A stretch of DNA of 64,000 bases, from contig DJPL01000035.1 in the NCBI GenBank assembly GCA_002437415.1, positions 18,261-82,260 on the forward strand, in the 5' to 3' direction. Positions 52,267-59,706 of the stretch are shown here, one piece after another (position 1 is the first letter of the stretch; every line of letters starts with the position of its first letter). Below the pieces are notes generated by a model. It ran no database searches, was not told where the DNA came from, and saw only the letters and a program-made list of their open reading frames with translations. A program made the position numbers and the translations under genes. Source of the stretch: Ruminococcaceae bacterium UBA6413 (GTDB lineage: Bacteria; Bacillota; Clostridia; Oscillospirales; Ruminococcaceae).

Positions 52267-52777
52267 AATCACCGATTACATAGCACCTGCCATGATACTC
52301 GCCGTATTTGCATACGGCATAGCCACTAAAACAGATATATTTGACGCATTTATCGAAGGTGCGGCAGAAGGGCTTAAAACCACGTTTGACATACTCCCGG
52401 CGCTTGTCTGCCTTATGACCTGTATAGGTATGTTCAAGGCTTCGGGCTGTATGGAAATGCTGACACAGCTTATAAGCCCGTTGACATCTTTTTTAGGATT
52501 TCCCGATGAATGTATCCCGCTGATATTTATTCGTCCGTTGTCGGGAAGCGGCGCATTATCGGTATATGACGGCATAATCGCAGAAAACGGTGCGGACAGC
52601 TTTATCGGTCGTGTTGCATCTACTATGATGGGCTCGACAGAAACCACTTTCTACACTGTCGCCGTATACTTCGGAGCGGCTAAGATAAAGAAAAGCCGAT
52701 ATGCCATTCCTGCGGCGCTGACAGGCGATATGATAGGCTGGATAGCTTCTGCGGTCGCAGTAAGACTTTTTTTCTGA
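52259..52777 (+). CDS. spmB: Spore maturation protein SpmB
   Basis: 172 residues, Gate-domain membrane protein: EGAAEGLKTTFDILPALVCL, IFIRPLSGSGALSVYDGI, MMGSTETTFYTVAVYFGAAK. Partner of SpmA in spore dehydration. A hairpin (GCACGG/CCGTGC, 52789-52814) follows 11 bp after the stop, with few T, so termination may be weak. Confidence 0.95.
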   Translation: MTEITDYIAPAMILAVFAYGIATKTDIFDAFIEGAAEGLKTTFDILPALVCLMTCIGMFKASGCMEMLTQLISPLTSFLGFPDECIPLIFIRPLSGSGALSVYDGIIAENGADSFIGRVASTMMGSTETTFYTVAVYFGAAKIKKSRYAIPAALTGDMIGWIASAVAVRLFF

Positions 52778-52786
52778 CAAGACTAA

Positions 52787-52818
52787 AAGCACGGTGAAAC
52801 GATTTCTGCCGTGCTTCA
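52787..52818 (+). repeat. Hairpin-bearing flanking duplicate, copy 1
   Basis: A 32-bp segment beginning AAGCAC and containing TGAAA and TTCTGCC matches 52993-53024 at 25 of 32 positions. This copy folds as GCACGG/CCGTGC and may act as the spmB terminator. Confidence 0.55.
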
Positions 52819-52849
52819 GTCTGTCGAAAAATCTCTATCGTTATTAAAA

Positions 52850-52992
52850 AATGGGGTTGAGGGGCATAGCCCCCAACAGGGACTAGGGGCGGTAGCCCCA
52901 GTAAAATAGCCCCTTCCCGAGGGGAAGGGGTTTGGGGATGGGGATCGAGAATTTACTCTATTTTATTAAAAATAGACTTTTTCTACAAGCTG
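52850..52992 (-). repeat. Intergenic multi-hairpin repeat, copy B
   Basis: On the minus strand it opens with the same 19 bases as copy A and carries CCCCTTCCC-CTC-GGGAAGGGG, GGGGC-TAC-CGCCCC and GGGGC-TAT-GCCCC. Stem sequences differ from copy A but still pair. It lies downstream of ybaK, in the direction of the hydrogenase-maturation operon. Confidence 0.7.
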
Positions 52993-53024
52993 AAGCACAA
53001 TGAAATAAATTCTGCCATGCTTAA
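52993..53024 (+). repeat. Flanking duplicate, copy 2 (degenerate)
   Basis: Begins at the base after copy B ends. Two changes in the left stem and one in the right weaken its hairpin (GCACAA versus CCATGC). Confidence 0.5.
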
Positions 53025-53030
53025 TTTAAA

Positions 53031-53516
53031 TTATTCTTTTACAATGTCGCACACATCGGCTCTCGTGACCTTTATAAGATCATCGGGAGCTATTATTATC
53101 TGCGTGCCGAGCTTACCGCCGCTGACGATAACCTTATCAAAGTCCTTAATTGTGCTGTGATAAACCGTCCTGTACTGCTTTTTCATTCCTATCGGGGTAC
53201 AACCGCCGCGTATATAGCCTGTTACCGCGTTTATATCCTTGACGTGCACCATTTCGATCGACTTCTCACCGACCGCCTTTGCCGCTTTTTTCATATCAAG
53301 CTCAAGCGCTATCGGAATAGCGAATACATAGTAATTTTTGGTCTTACCCTCGGTCACAAGCGTCTTAAAGGTGCTTTCATAAGGCTGTCCGAGCATATCG
53401 GCAATGTGTACGCCGTCTATAAATTCATCACACTCATAAGTGTTTACTTCATAATTTATCTTGTTTTTATCCAGTATGCGCATTGCATTGGTCTTGTTCT
53501 CTTTTTCCTTTGCCAT
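53031..53516 (-). CDS. ybaK: YbaK-type aminoacyl-tRNA deacylase (Cys-tRNA-Pro)
   Basis: 161 residues of the YbaK/EbsC editing fold: NAMRILDKNKINYEVNTYE, STFKTLVTEGKTKNYYVFAI with the conserved Lys-Thr, and VTGYIRGGCTPIGMKKQYRT containing the GxxSP-like GCTPIG. It removes cysteine mischarged on tRNA-Pro. AAAGGAG precedes the ATG, overlapping the aspA end by spacing of 2 bp, so it is the last gene of the hyd operon. Confidence 0.92.
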   Translation of the reverse strand: MAKEKENKTNAMRILDKNKINYEVNTYECDEFIDGVHIADMLGQPYESTFKTLVTEGKTKNYYVFAIPIALELDMKKAAKAVGEKSIEMVHVKDINAVTGYIRGGCTPIGMKKQYRTVYHSTIKDFDKVIVSGGKLGTQIIIAPDDLIKVTRADVCDIVKE

Positions 53517-53518
53517 AG

Positions 53519-54847
53519 TTATTCTCCTTTGCCGCTTTGTGCCTGCAAGTATCCTTCGGCAAGAGCTGTAAAACGCTCTCTGTCGTTTTCACACTCAGCC
53601 AGCAGTTTTTCTACCGCTTCATATCCGATCAAAGAAACATATTTCATAGCATATGCCCTGCTGTTCTCAAGGTGATAGCCGCAGGCATTTTTATCGACTG
53701 TGAGAATTTTAACGCATTTTTCGGTAAAAGTCAAGACCGCACCGGTAAGAATTTTAAGGCTGTCAATAAGGCTGTCGGCTATAAGCGGCATAAATGCATT
53801 CAGCTCAAAATTTCCCATAGATGAAGCATATGTAACAGCCGCGTCATCGGATATCGCCTTAACTGCCGCCTGTATTACGGCTTCGGGTATAACAGGGTTC
53901 ACTTTGCCCGGCATCGCGGTACTTCCCTTCTGCATAGGGGAAAGCTTTATCTCACCGAGGAATTCGGCATTCATGAGCCGCAGGTCGCTTGCTATCTTTA
54001 TAAGATTGACCGCAAGGGATTTCAGTAATCCCGACACCTCGACAAATACATCACAGTTCTGAGTTATATCCATAGGATATTCGGCGCGTGCAAGCCCTAT
54101 GCTGCTTTCCTTACGGATAAGCTCCGTCATACGGAAGACATATTTGTTGTTTGCCGCTTTGCCTACTGCCGCACCGCCTATATTGACAAATCTCAGGCGT
54201 TCTTCCGCCTTATATATCCGCCATCTGTCTCTTGCTATACATTGAGCATAAGATCCGAACTGCTCGCCGAGAGTGATCTCTGTTGCATTCATAAGCTCGG
54301 TTCTGCCGATCTTATGAATGCCTGCAAACTCCTGTTCTTTTTCCTGTAATGCAGTCTGAAGCTGTGCACACGCATCACTCAGCCTGCGTATAAGCTTTAT
54401 CGATGCAATGCGTACGGCAGTCGGGAAAACATCGTTTGTGGACTGGCTGAGATTAACATGGTCAAGCGGATCTATAAAGTCGTAATCTCCGCACTTTCTG
54501 CCTGCTGTAAGCAAGGCGGTGTTGCAGACGACCTCGTTTACATTCATATTTATTGACGTGCCTGCCCCGCCTTGTAATACTTCTGTCGGGAAAAGCGACA
54601 TATCAATGTCAGAGCTGAGCTTATCGCACGCACTTACAATGTACTGTGCTACATTACTGTCAAGAAGCCCCGCGTCACGGTTTGCGACAGCGGCGGATCT
54701 TTTCAGCATAATAAGCTCATATATCAGCTCCTTATGAACAGTCTTACCCGATATATCGAAGTTTGATACCGCCCTTGCGGTATTTATGCCGTAAAGGCAA
54801 TCATCGGGCAGTGTGACGCTACCCAAAAAATCGCTTTCAGTTCTCAT
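53519..54847 (-). CDS. aspA: Aspartate ammonia-lyase in the hydrogenase-maturation operon
   Basis: Start at 54847 (MRTESDFLGSVTLPDDCLYG), overlapping hydF by 11 bp. 442 residues of the aspartase/fumarase superfamily: VNLSQSTNDVFPTA, GRTELMNATEITLG and the catalytic-loop GSTAMPGKVNPVIPE. Deaminates aspartate to fumarate. Linkage of an aspartase-like gene with hydEFG recurs in clostridia; the reason is unknown, though ammonia or fumarate handling has been suggested. Confidence 0.9.
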   Translation of the reverse strand: MRTESDFLGSVTLPDDCLYGINTARAVSNFDISGKTVHKELIYELIMLKRSAAVANRDAGLLDSNVAQYIVSACDKLSSDIDMSLFPTEVLQGGAGTSINMNVNEVVCNTALLTAGRKCGDYDFIDPLDHVNLSQSTNDVFPTAVRIASIKLIRRLSDACAQLQTALQEKEQEFAGIHKIGRTELMNATEITLGEQFGSYAQCIARDRWRIYKAEERLRFVNIGGAAVGKAANNKYVFRMTELIRKESSIGLARAEYPMDITQNCDVFVEVSGLLKSLAVNLIKIASDLRLMNAEFLGEIKLSPMQKGSTAMPGKVNPVIPEAVIQAAVKAISDDAAVTYASSMGNFELNAFMPLIADSLIDSLKILTGAVLTFTEKCVKILTVDKNACGYHLENSRAYAMKYVSLIGYEAVEKLLAECENDRERFTALAEGYLQAQSGKGE

Positions 54848-56057
54848 CGTTATCTCCGCAAAGAAGTGAATAAATGTACTCGAACGGCTGTACACTGCGC
54901 TTAAGTATACCCTGTGTGTAAGCAATGCAGATGCCGTAATTTGTTATAGGCACACCCGCGTCCTTAGCGCATGCTATGCGGTACTTCATCTCACGCTCAG
55001 TAAGAGTACAGCCCCCGCAATGTATTATCAGCTTATAAGGGCTTAGATCTTCGGGGAAAGTGCCGCCCGACGAGAACTCGAACTGTAGCTGTTTTCCCGT
55101 GTAATTGCTTACCCATCTCGGTATTTTCACCGTGCCTATATCATCACACTGTCTGTGATGAGTGCAACCCTCGGATATAAGCACCTTATCACCGTCATTC
55201 AGTCTGTCAAGTGCGGTTACGCCAAGTACATTCGTTTCAAGGTCACCCTTGTAGCGCGCCATAAGTATCGAAAACGATGTCAGCATTATATCATCGGGAA
55301 CATCTGCCGAAACCTTTGAGAAAACCTGACTGTCGGTTATAACGATCGCAGGCTTTACATTAAGCTTTGACAGCGTATCACGCAGCTCGTATTCCTTACA
55401 TACAACGGCTGTGGCATCAGCTTCAAGAATATCCCTTATAGTCTGCTGTTGAGGGAGTATGAGCCTGCCCTTCGGAGCGGCTTTGTCAATAGGCACTACA
55501 AGCACCGCAATATCTCCGGGGTTAAGCAGATCTGCGCAGATGCGGAGTGACTCATTTTTTACGTTCAGCTTTGAGCCGATGAGCTCTTTAAGCTCGTTTA
55601 TATTGGTTTTATTCAGCGCGTCGGTGTAAATCGTATCATTGCTACCGACAGGTACGGTATCAAGCAGGTCGCACTTGTTCATAACCGTTATATAAGGAAT
55701 ATTCTGCTTCTTCAGCTTTTCAAGTATAGCATTGTCAAAGTCGGATATGCCTTTTGTGCTGTCAACAACAAGCAAGGCTATATCGGTCTTGAAAAGCACC
55801 TGATAGCTTTTCTTGACGCGCATACTTCCGAGGTCACCCTCATCGTCAAGTCCGGGTGTATCGGTTATCATAACAGGACCGAGCGGCAAAAGCTCCATTG
55901 CTTTTGAAACAGGGTCGGTCGTCGTTCCCGCGGTATCAGAAACTACCGCAAGCTCCTGACCTGTTATCGCGTTGATAAGGCTTGACTTGCCGGCGTTTCT
56001 TCTGCCGAATATTCCTATATGTATCCGCTCGCCGCTCGGAGTAGTGTTTAAGCTCAC
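54837..56057 (-). CDS. hydF: [FeFe]-hydrogenase maturation GTPase HydF
   Basis: 406 residues from a GTG start after AAGGAG. N-terminal GTPase: GIFGRRNAGKSSLINAITGQ, DTPGLDDEGDLGS, NKCDLLD. C-terminal cluster-binding domain with C-x-H (GCTHHRQC) and HCGGC, the 4Fe-4S ligands. HydF is the scaffold on which the 2Fe subcluster of the H-cluster is assembled and passed to the hydrogenase. Confidence 0.97.
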   Translation of the reverse strand: MSLNTTPSGERIHIGIFGRRNAGKSSLINAITGQELAVVSDTAGTTTDPVSKAMELLPLGPVMITDTPGLDDEGDLGSMRVKKSYQVLFKTDIALLVVDSTKGISDFDNAILEKLKKQNIPYITVMNKCDLLDTVPVGSNDTIYTDALNKTNINELKELIGSKLNVKNESLRICADLLNPGDIAVLVVPIDKAAPKGRLILPQQQTIRDILEADATAVVCKEYELRDTLSKLNVKPAIVITDSQVFSKVSADVPDDIMLTSFSILMARYKGDLETNVLGVTALDRLNDGDKVLISEGCTHHRQCDDIGTVKIPRWVSNYTGKQLQFEFSSGGTFPEDLSPYKLIIHCGGCTLTEREMKYRIACAKDAGVPITNYGICIAYTQGILKRSVQPFEYIYSLLCGDNDEN

Positions 56058-56074
56058 AGACTGCTCCTTTCTTA

Positions 56075-57499
56075 TCAGAATCTGAAATCTCTCTGACCGT
56101 GCATAATGTTGTCGATATACTCGGTCGCCTTTGCTCTTGCTTTTTCATTCGGAATATTCTGAAGCTCTCTTGCGATAAGCTCCTCACCGATTTTTCTTGT
56201 ATCTTCAGATGCATAGTCTACAAGATATTCCTTAAGCGTCATAAGAGCATTGGGATGACAGCAGTTCTGGATCTGTCCCGCTTTACAAAGGCTCATGAAA
56301 CGGTCGCCTGTTCTTCCCTCACGGTAGCAGGCTGTGCAGAATGAAGGAATGTAACCCATGCGCATAAGCCAGTTTACAACCTCGTCAAGACTTCTGTTAT
56401 CCGATACGTCAAACTGTGCCGAATTTTCCTCTTCGGGCTCTGGTTCCACATAACCGCCGACGCTTGTTCTTGAACCGCCGCTTATCTGTGAAATACCGAG
56501 GTGAAGCACTCTTTCTCTTGATTTCTGGCTTTCTCGTGTAGATACTATCATTCCCGTGTAAGGAACGGCAATTCTGAGACAGGCTACTATCTTCGCAAAA
56601 GTATCATCGGAGATACCGTTATCAAATTCATCGGGATCGATATCGTCAGCTCTTCTTACTCTTGGAACAGAGATAGTGTGAGGACCTACGCCGTGTACTG
56701 CTTCAAGGTGCTCTGCGTGCATTAAAAGTCCGGCAAACTCGTATCTGTACAGCTCCAGTCCGAACAATGCACCGATACCTACGTCATCAATTCCGCCCTC
56801 CATAGCTCTGTCCATAGCCTCTGTATGATAAGCATAATTGTGCTTCGGTCCTGTGGGGTGAAGGCGCTCATAGCTCTCCTTGTGATAGGTTTCCTGGAAC
56901 AGGATATATGTGCCTATTCCTGCTTCTTTCAGCTTTCTGTAATTCTCTACCGTGGTTGCGGCGATGTTTACGTTTACTCTGCGGATAGCGCCGTTCTTAT
57001 GCTTTATCGAATAGATGGTGTTGATACATTCAAGTATGTATTCAAGAGGGTTATTCACAGGATCTTCTCCCGCTTCAATGGCAAGTCTTTTGTGACCCAT
57101 ATCCTGTAACGCGATAACCTCCTGTCTTATCTCGTCCTGTGTCAGCTTTTTACGGCATATATGCTTGTTTTTAGCGTGATACGGACAGTAAAGACATCCG
57201 TTTACGCAGTAGTTTGACAGATAAAGCGGAGCGAACATTACAATTCTGTTGCCGTAAAAGTCCTTTTTGATCTGCTCGGCAAGCTTGTAGATCTCCTCGT
57301 TCTTTTCGGGAATGTCGCAGTCGAGCAGAACCTCGGCTTCTCTGTGTGAAAGACCCTTTCTGAGCTTTGCTTTTTCAATTATACTGTCGATAAGCTCGGC
57401 ATTGTGCTTGTTCTCTTCGGCGTATTTCAGTGTTTCTTCGATTTCCTCGTGATTGATAAATTCCTCAGCCTTAAGTGATTTGGGATCGTAATTATACAT
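56075..57499 (-). CDS. hydG: [FeFe]-hydrogenase maturation radical SAM enzyme HydG
   Basis: Start at 57499 (MYNYDPKSLKAEEF): AAAGGA is seven bases away, versus one base for an ATG two codons earlier. 474 residues. The radical SAM cluster ligands are C98, C102 and C105 in NYCVNGCLYCPYH; the C-terminal auxiliary cluster has FCTACYREGRTGDRF and a later Cys. HydG cleaves tyrosine to make CO and cyanide ligands. Follows hydE by 2 bp. Confidence 0.97.
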   Translation of the reverse strand: MYNYDPKSLKAEEFINHEEIEETLKYAEENKHNAELIDSIIEKAKLRKGLSHREAEVLLDCDIPEKNEEIYKLAEQIKKDFYGNRIVMFAPLYLSNYCVNGCLYCPYHAKNKHICRKKLTQDEIRQEVIALQDMGHKRLAIEAGEDPVNNPLEYILECINTIYSIKHKNGAIRRVNVNIAATTVENYRKLKEAGIGTYILFQETYHKESYERLHPTGPKHNYAYHTEAMDRAMEGGIDDVGIGALFGLELYRYEFAGLLMHAEHLEAVHGVGPHTISVPRVRRADDIDPDEFDNGISDDTFAKIVACLRIAVPYTGMIVSTRESQKSRERVLHLGISQISGGSRTSVGGYVEPEPEEENSAQFDVSDNRSLDEVVNWLMRMGYIPSFCTACYREGRTGDRFMSLCKAGQIQNCCHPNALMTLKEYLVDYASEDTRKIGEELIARELQNIPNEKARAKATEYIDNIMHGQRDFRF

Positions 57500-57501
57500 A
57501 T

Positions 57502-58560
57502 TCATTTCCTTTCATTATAAGCGGCGTGGTCGCCCCTTGATTCAACTATTTCGTAGCCTGCGCTTTCAACACGTCTTTGCAGGCACATTCTGCACTGTGC
57601 GGATTCATCACCGGTACAGATCTTATTGTCGTATAGCAAATACTTCTTCCTTACATCTGTCGGTGACAGATTAGGCATTACGACGTTTGCTCCCGCTTTC
57701 AGCGCCAGTTCTCTGCCTGTAGGGTGTATCGTACCCAGTGCCGTTGTCGCGGGAAGAAGCACATCGGGCAAAACAAGCCGTATAAGCCCCAGCATAAAGA
57801 GCGTCAGCTCCGCCGTGCCCTGCGGCATATCGGCAAACGGTGTTGCATGATGCGGAACAAACGGACCGATGCCGACCATCTCGGGCTTCAGCTCTTCTAA
57901 AAACAGCATATCCTCAGCTAAATTCTCAGCCGTCTGATACGGAGAGCCCACCATAAAGCCAGCGCCCGTCTGAAAGCCGATCTTTTTAAGCGTCCTCAGA
58001 CAATCCTGCCTGTGCCTTGCAGAAAGCTCGGGCGGGTGGAGCTTTGAATAATGCCCGTGATCTGCCGTTTCGTGACGAAGCAAGTATCTGTCCGCACCGC
58101 TTTCAAAATATCTGCGGTAGCTTTCCTCGCTCTTTTCACCGATCGAAAGCGTAACGGCGCAGTCGGGAAAATCTCTCTTTATCGTACAGACGATATCACA
58201 TATCATATCATCTGTGTAATACGGATCTTCGCCGCTCTGTAGTACAAACGTCCTGAAGCCGAGTTCATATCCGGTCTTACAGCAGTCAAGTATCTGCTCT
58301 TTGCTCAGCCTGTAGCGCTCAGCCTGCTTGTTGCCGCGGCGTATACCGCAATAATAGCAGTCGTTTTTGCAGTAGCTCGAAAATTCTATCAGACCTCTGA
58401 TATAGACTTCCTTACCGTAGTATTTTTCACGGACACTGTGCGACAGCTCAAAAAGATGATCGCGCACGTTTTCCCTATTTTCAATAAGCGTTACATACTC
58501 GTCTTTTTCAAGATGATGTTCGTTGTAAAGCTTGTCAACAAGTGCTTTCGGTTCGTTCAA
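57502..58560 (-). CDS. hydE: [FeFe]-hydrogenase maturation radical SAM enzyme HydE
   Basis: 352 residues. Radical SAM cluster at C64, C68, C71 (FSSYCKNDCYYCGIR); second cluster ligands C-x7-C-x2-C near the C-terminus (ICTGDESAQCRMC). HydE builds part of the dithiomethylamine-bridged diiron precursor. Overlaps the upstream regulator-like gene by 4 bp. Confidence 0.97.
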   Translation of the reverse strand: MNEPKALVDKLYNEHHLEKDEYVTLIENRENVRDHLFELSHSVREKYYGKEVYIRGLIEFSSYCKNDCYYCGIRRGNKQAERYRLSKEQILDCCKTGYELGFRTFVLQSGEDPYYTDDMICDIVCTIKRDFPDCAVTLSIGEKSEESYRRYFESGADRYLLRHETADHGHYSKLHPPELSARHRQDCLRTLKKIGFQTGAGFMVGSPYQTAENLAEDMLFLEELKPEMVGIGPFVPHHATPFADMPQGTAELTLFMLGLIRLVLPDVLLPATTALGTIHPTGRELALKAGANVVMPNLSPTDVRKKYLLYDNKICTGDESAQCRMCLQRRVESAGYEIVESRGDHAAYNERK

Positions 58561-58844
58561 CCGGTCGCCTCCTTTGCTTTTGCATTTTCCTCAGGGAGCT
58601 TCTGATAGATAGTCTTTGATGTTACGCCCTTCAGCGCTCCGAGCTTGCCCGAGAGCGTATTTATAACGTCCTGCGGCGCGTCGATCGCTACGCTGATTAT
58701 AGACACGCCTGCCTTTTCATAAGGCACACCCATTCTGCCGATAATGTAATGAGCACATTCGTGCAGATATTCGTTCAGCTTTGATACGGAAGCCGGTTCG
58801 GATACAACTATTCCGATAAGCGCGACCCTGCTTTCGGTACACAT
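58557..58844 (-). CDS. TM1266-family iron-only hydrogenase system putative regulator
   Basis: Start at 58844 (MCTESRVALIGIVV) after AGGTGAG. 95 residues with ACT/NikR-C-like ferredoxin fold: VALIGIVVSEPASVSKLNEY, YIIGRMGVPYEKAGVSIISV and VINTLSGKLGALKGVTSKTI. This family accompanies hydEFG and is annotated as a putative regulator; a direct DNA or RNA role is not shown. First gene of the operon, right after the leader terminator. Confidence 0.88.
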   Translation of the reverse strand: MCTESRVALIGIVVSEPASVSKLNEYLHECAHYIIGRMGVPYEKAGVSIISVAIDAPQDVINTLSGKLGALKGVTSKTIYQKLPEENAKAKEATG

Positions 58845-58871
58845 ATTTCTCACCTTATTTCCTTGTAAAAA

Positions 58872-58898
58872 TAAAAAAAGCCATGCCAAGGCACAGCT
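58872..58898 (-). terminator. Leader terminator upstream of the hyd-maturation operon
   Basis: Minus strand AGCTGTGCC-TT-GGCATGGCT pairs through with two G-U wobbles and is followed by TTTTTTT. It stands between the promoter and the first gene, 28 bp before its start. Confidence 0.88.
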
Positions 58899-58907
58899 CT
58901 ACCGTAA

Positions 58908-59036
58908 ATATCGTAAAACAAAAAACGCCTTGCTTTTCCGTCAGAAAAAATCTTCCGGATCAGTTCGGTTGATATAAAATTGTAAACGTGTTACCGTTCA
59001 GTGAAAGAAATAAATCTCGCACTTTACGATTTTACT
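58908..59036 (-). promoter_or_regulatory. Riboswitch-like folded leader of the hyd-maturation operon
   Basis: ATCGTAAA near the 5' end (59030-59023) pairs with TTTACGAT (58917-58910), closing a roughly 110-nt domain. Inside are CGGT/ACCG (58996-58993 with 58969-58966) capped by GTAA/TTAC, and a hairpin TCCG-GA-AGA / TCT-GA-CGGA (58959-58937) with a tandem G-A internal loop. GCAAGGCG (58933-58926) can pair with GCCTTG of the terminator. I do not recognise a known riboswitch class. Folding is by eye. Confidence 0.6.
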
Positions 59037-59042
59037 GTAAAA

Positions 59043-59071
59043 AATATAGCACAAAAAGCGGACTAAGTCAA
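59043..59071 (-). promoter_or_regulatory. Promoter of the hyd-maturation operon
   Basis: Minus strand TTGACT (59071-59066), 17 bp, TGC-TATATT (59048-59043), an extended -10. The -35 lies inside the comFB terminator arm. Confidence 0.8.
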
Positions 59072-59092
59072 TAACAATTATTGATTATCCGC
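59053..59092 (-). terminator. Terminator after comFB
   Basis: Minus strand GCGGA and CAATAA pair with TTATTG and TCCGC, then TTTTT. Confidence 0.75.
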
Positions 59093-59127
59093 ATTTTGCA
59101 CTAAAAAACGTAAATATTTATACATTT

Positions 59128-59400
59128 TTACTTGTCATCGCCGTGTCTGGGGCTTGCACTGATGTGCTGAATAGCCTGTATTATCGCAACGTCAAGGTCA
59201 ACCGACGGCTGATTTTCAAGTTCCTGCTTTATGCGCGTAAACACCTGACCGTTCACTGTGCTGACATACTTCGGAGGCAGGCGGTTGAGCGCAAACGCCT
59301 TCATATCCTCAACGCACACTTCGCATTTACAGCAGTCGTATTCTCTGAGCCGTTCGGAAAGTCTTTCGTCAACGTAATGTTCCATCATATTTATAAGCAT
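59128..59400 (-). CDS. comFB: ComFB-domain protein
   Basis: Start at 59400 (MLINMMEHYVDERLSERL) after AAAGGA. 90 residues. The family signature is CCKCEVCVEDMKAFALNRLP then PKYV, with Cys that may bind zinc. Named after a Bacillus competence-operon gene; ComFB proteins are also reported to bind cyclic dinucleotides in other phyla. Stands alone here with its own promoter and terminator. Confidence 0.9.
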   Translation of the reverse strand: MLINMMEHYVDERLSERLREYDCCKCEVCVEDMKAFALNRLPPKYVSTVNGQVFTRIKQELENQPSVDLDVAIIQAIQHISASPRHGDDK

Positions 59401-59437
59401 ATCGTCAGTCCTTTCGGGTAGATTTATCGTTATTTCA

Positions 59438-59466
59438 ATTTTATCACAATCGCTCAATTCAGTCAA
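59438..59466 (-). promoter_or_regulatory. Promoter of comFB
   Basis: Minus strand TTGACT (59466-59461), 17 bp, TGA-TAAAAT (59443-59438). Confidence 0.85.
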
Positions 59467-59534
59467 TAGAAAATACGGTATTTCTACACATATTTAAATA
59501 TAACGTAAAATTTTTTTCGCTTGCTCTTCTTATA

Positions 59535-59563
59535 TTGACAAATCCGTGTACGGAGTGTATAAT
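59535..59563 (+). promoter_or_regulatory. Consensus promoter of secA
   Basis: TTGACA (59535-59540), 17 bp, TATAAT (59558-59563), perfect consensus. Confidence 0.93.
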
Positions 59564-59569
59564 ATAAAA

Positions 59570-59706
59570 GAATGTAAACTAAAATATGACAATAGGCTGA
59601 TAACGTCACACGGCGTTTAGCTTGCAATATAAGCTCGGCGGTACATCTGCCGTAATTTACGCAATACAGCCCGTTTACTCAAAAACGAAAGGAAAATGCA
59701 CATTAC
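59570..59706 (+). promoter_or_regulatory. Hairpin-rich secA leader
   Basis: About 140 nt with three small hairpins in series: AACG/CGTT (59602-59617), AGCTT/AAGCT (59619-59635) and CGGC/GCCG (59636-59652). The AAAGGA site (59688-59693) is 13 nt from the secA ATG and only 2 nt from an out-of-frame ATG at 59696. Confidence 0.45.

Noticed and set aside
52850..52992. Phage attachment site or mobile element terminus
   Set aside because: No integrase, transposase or terminal inverted repeats nearby; better explained as a dispersed non-coding repeat.
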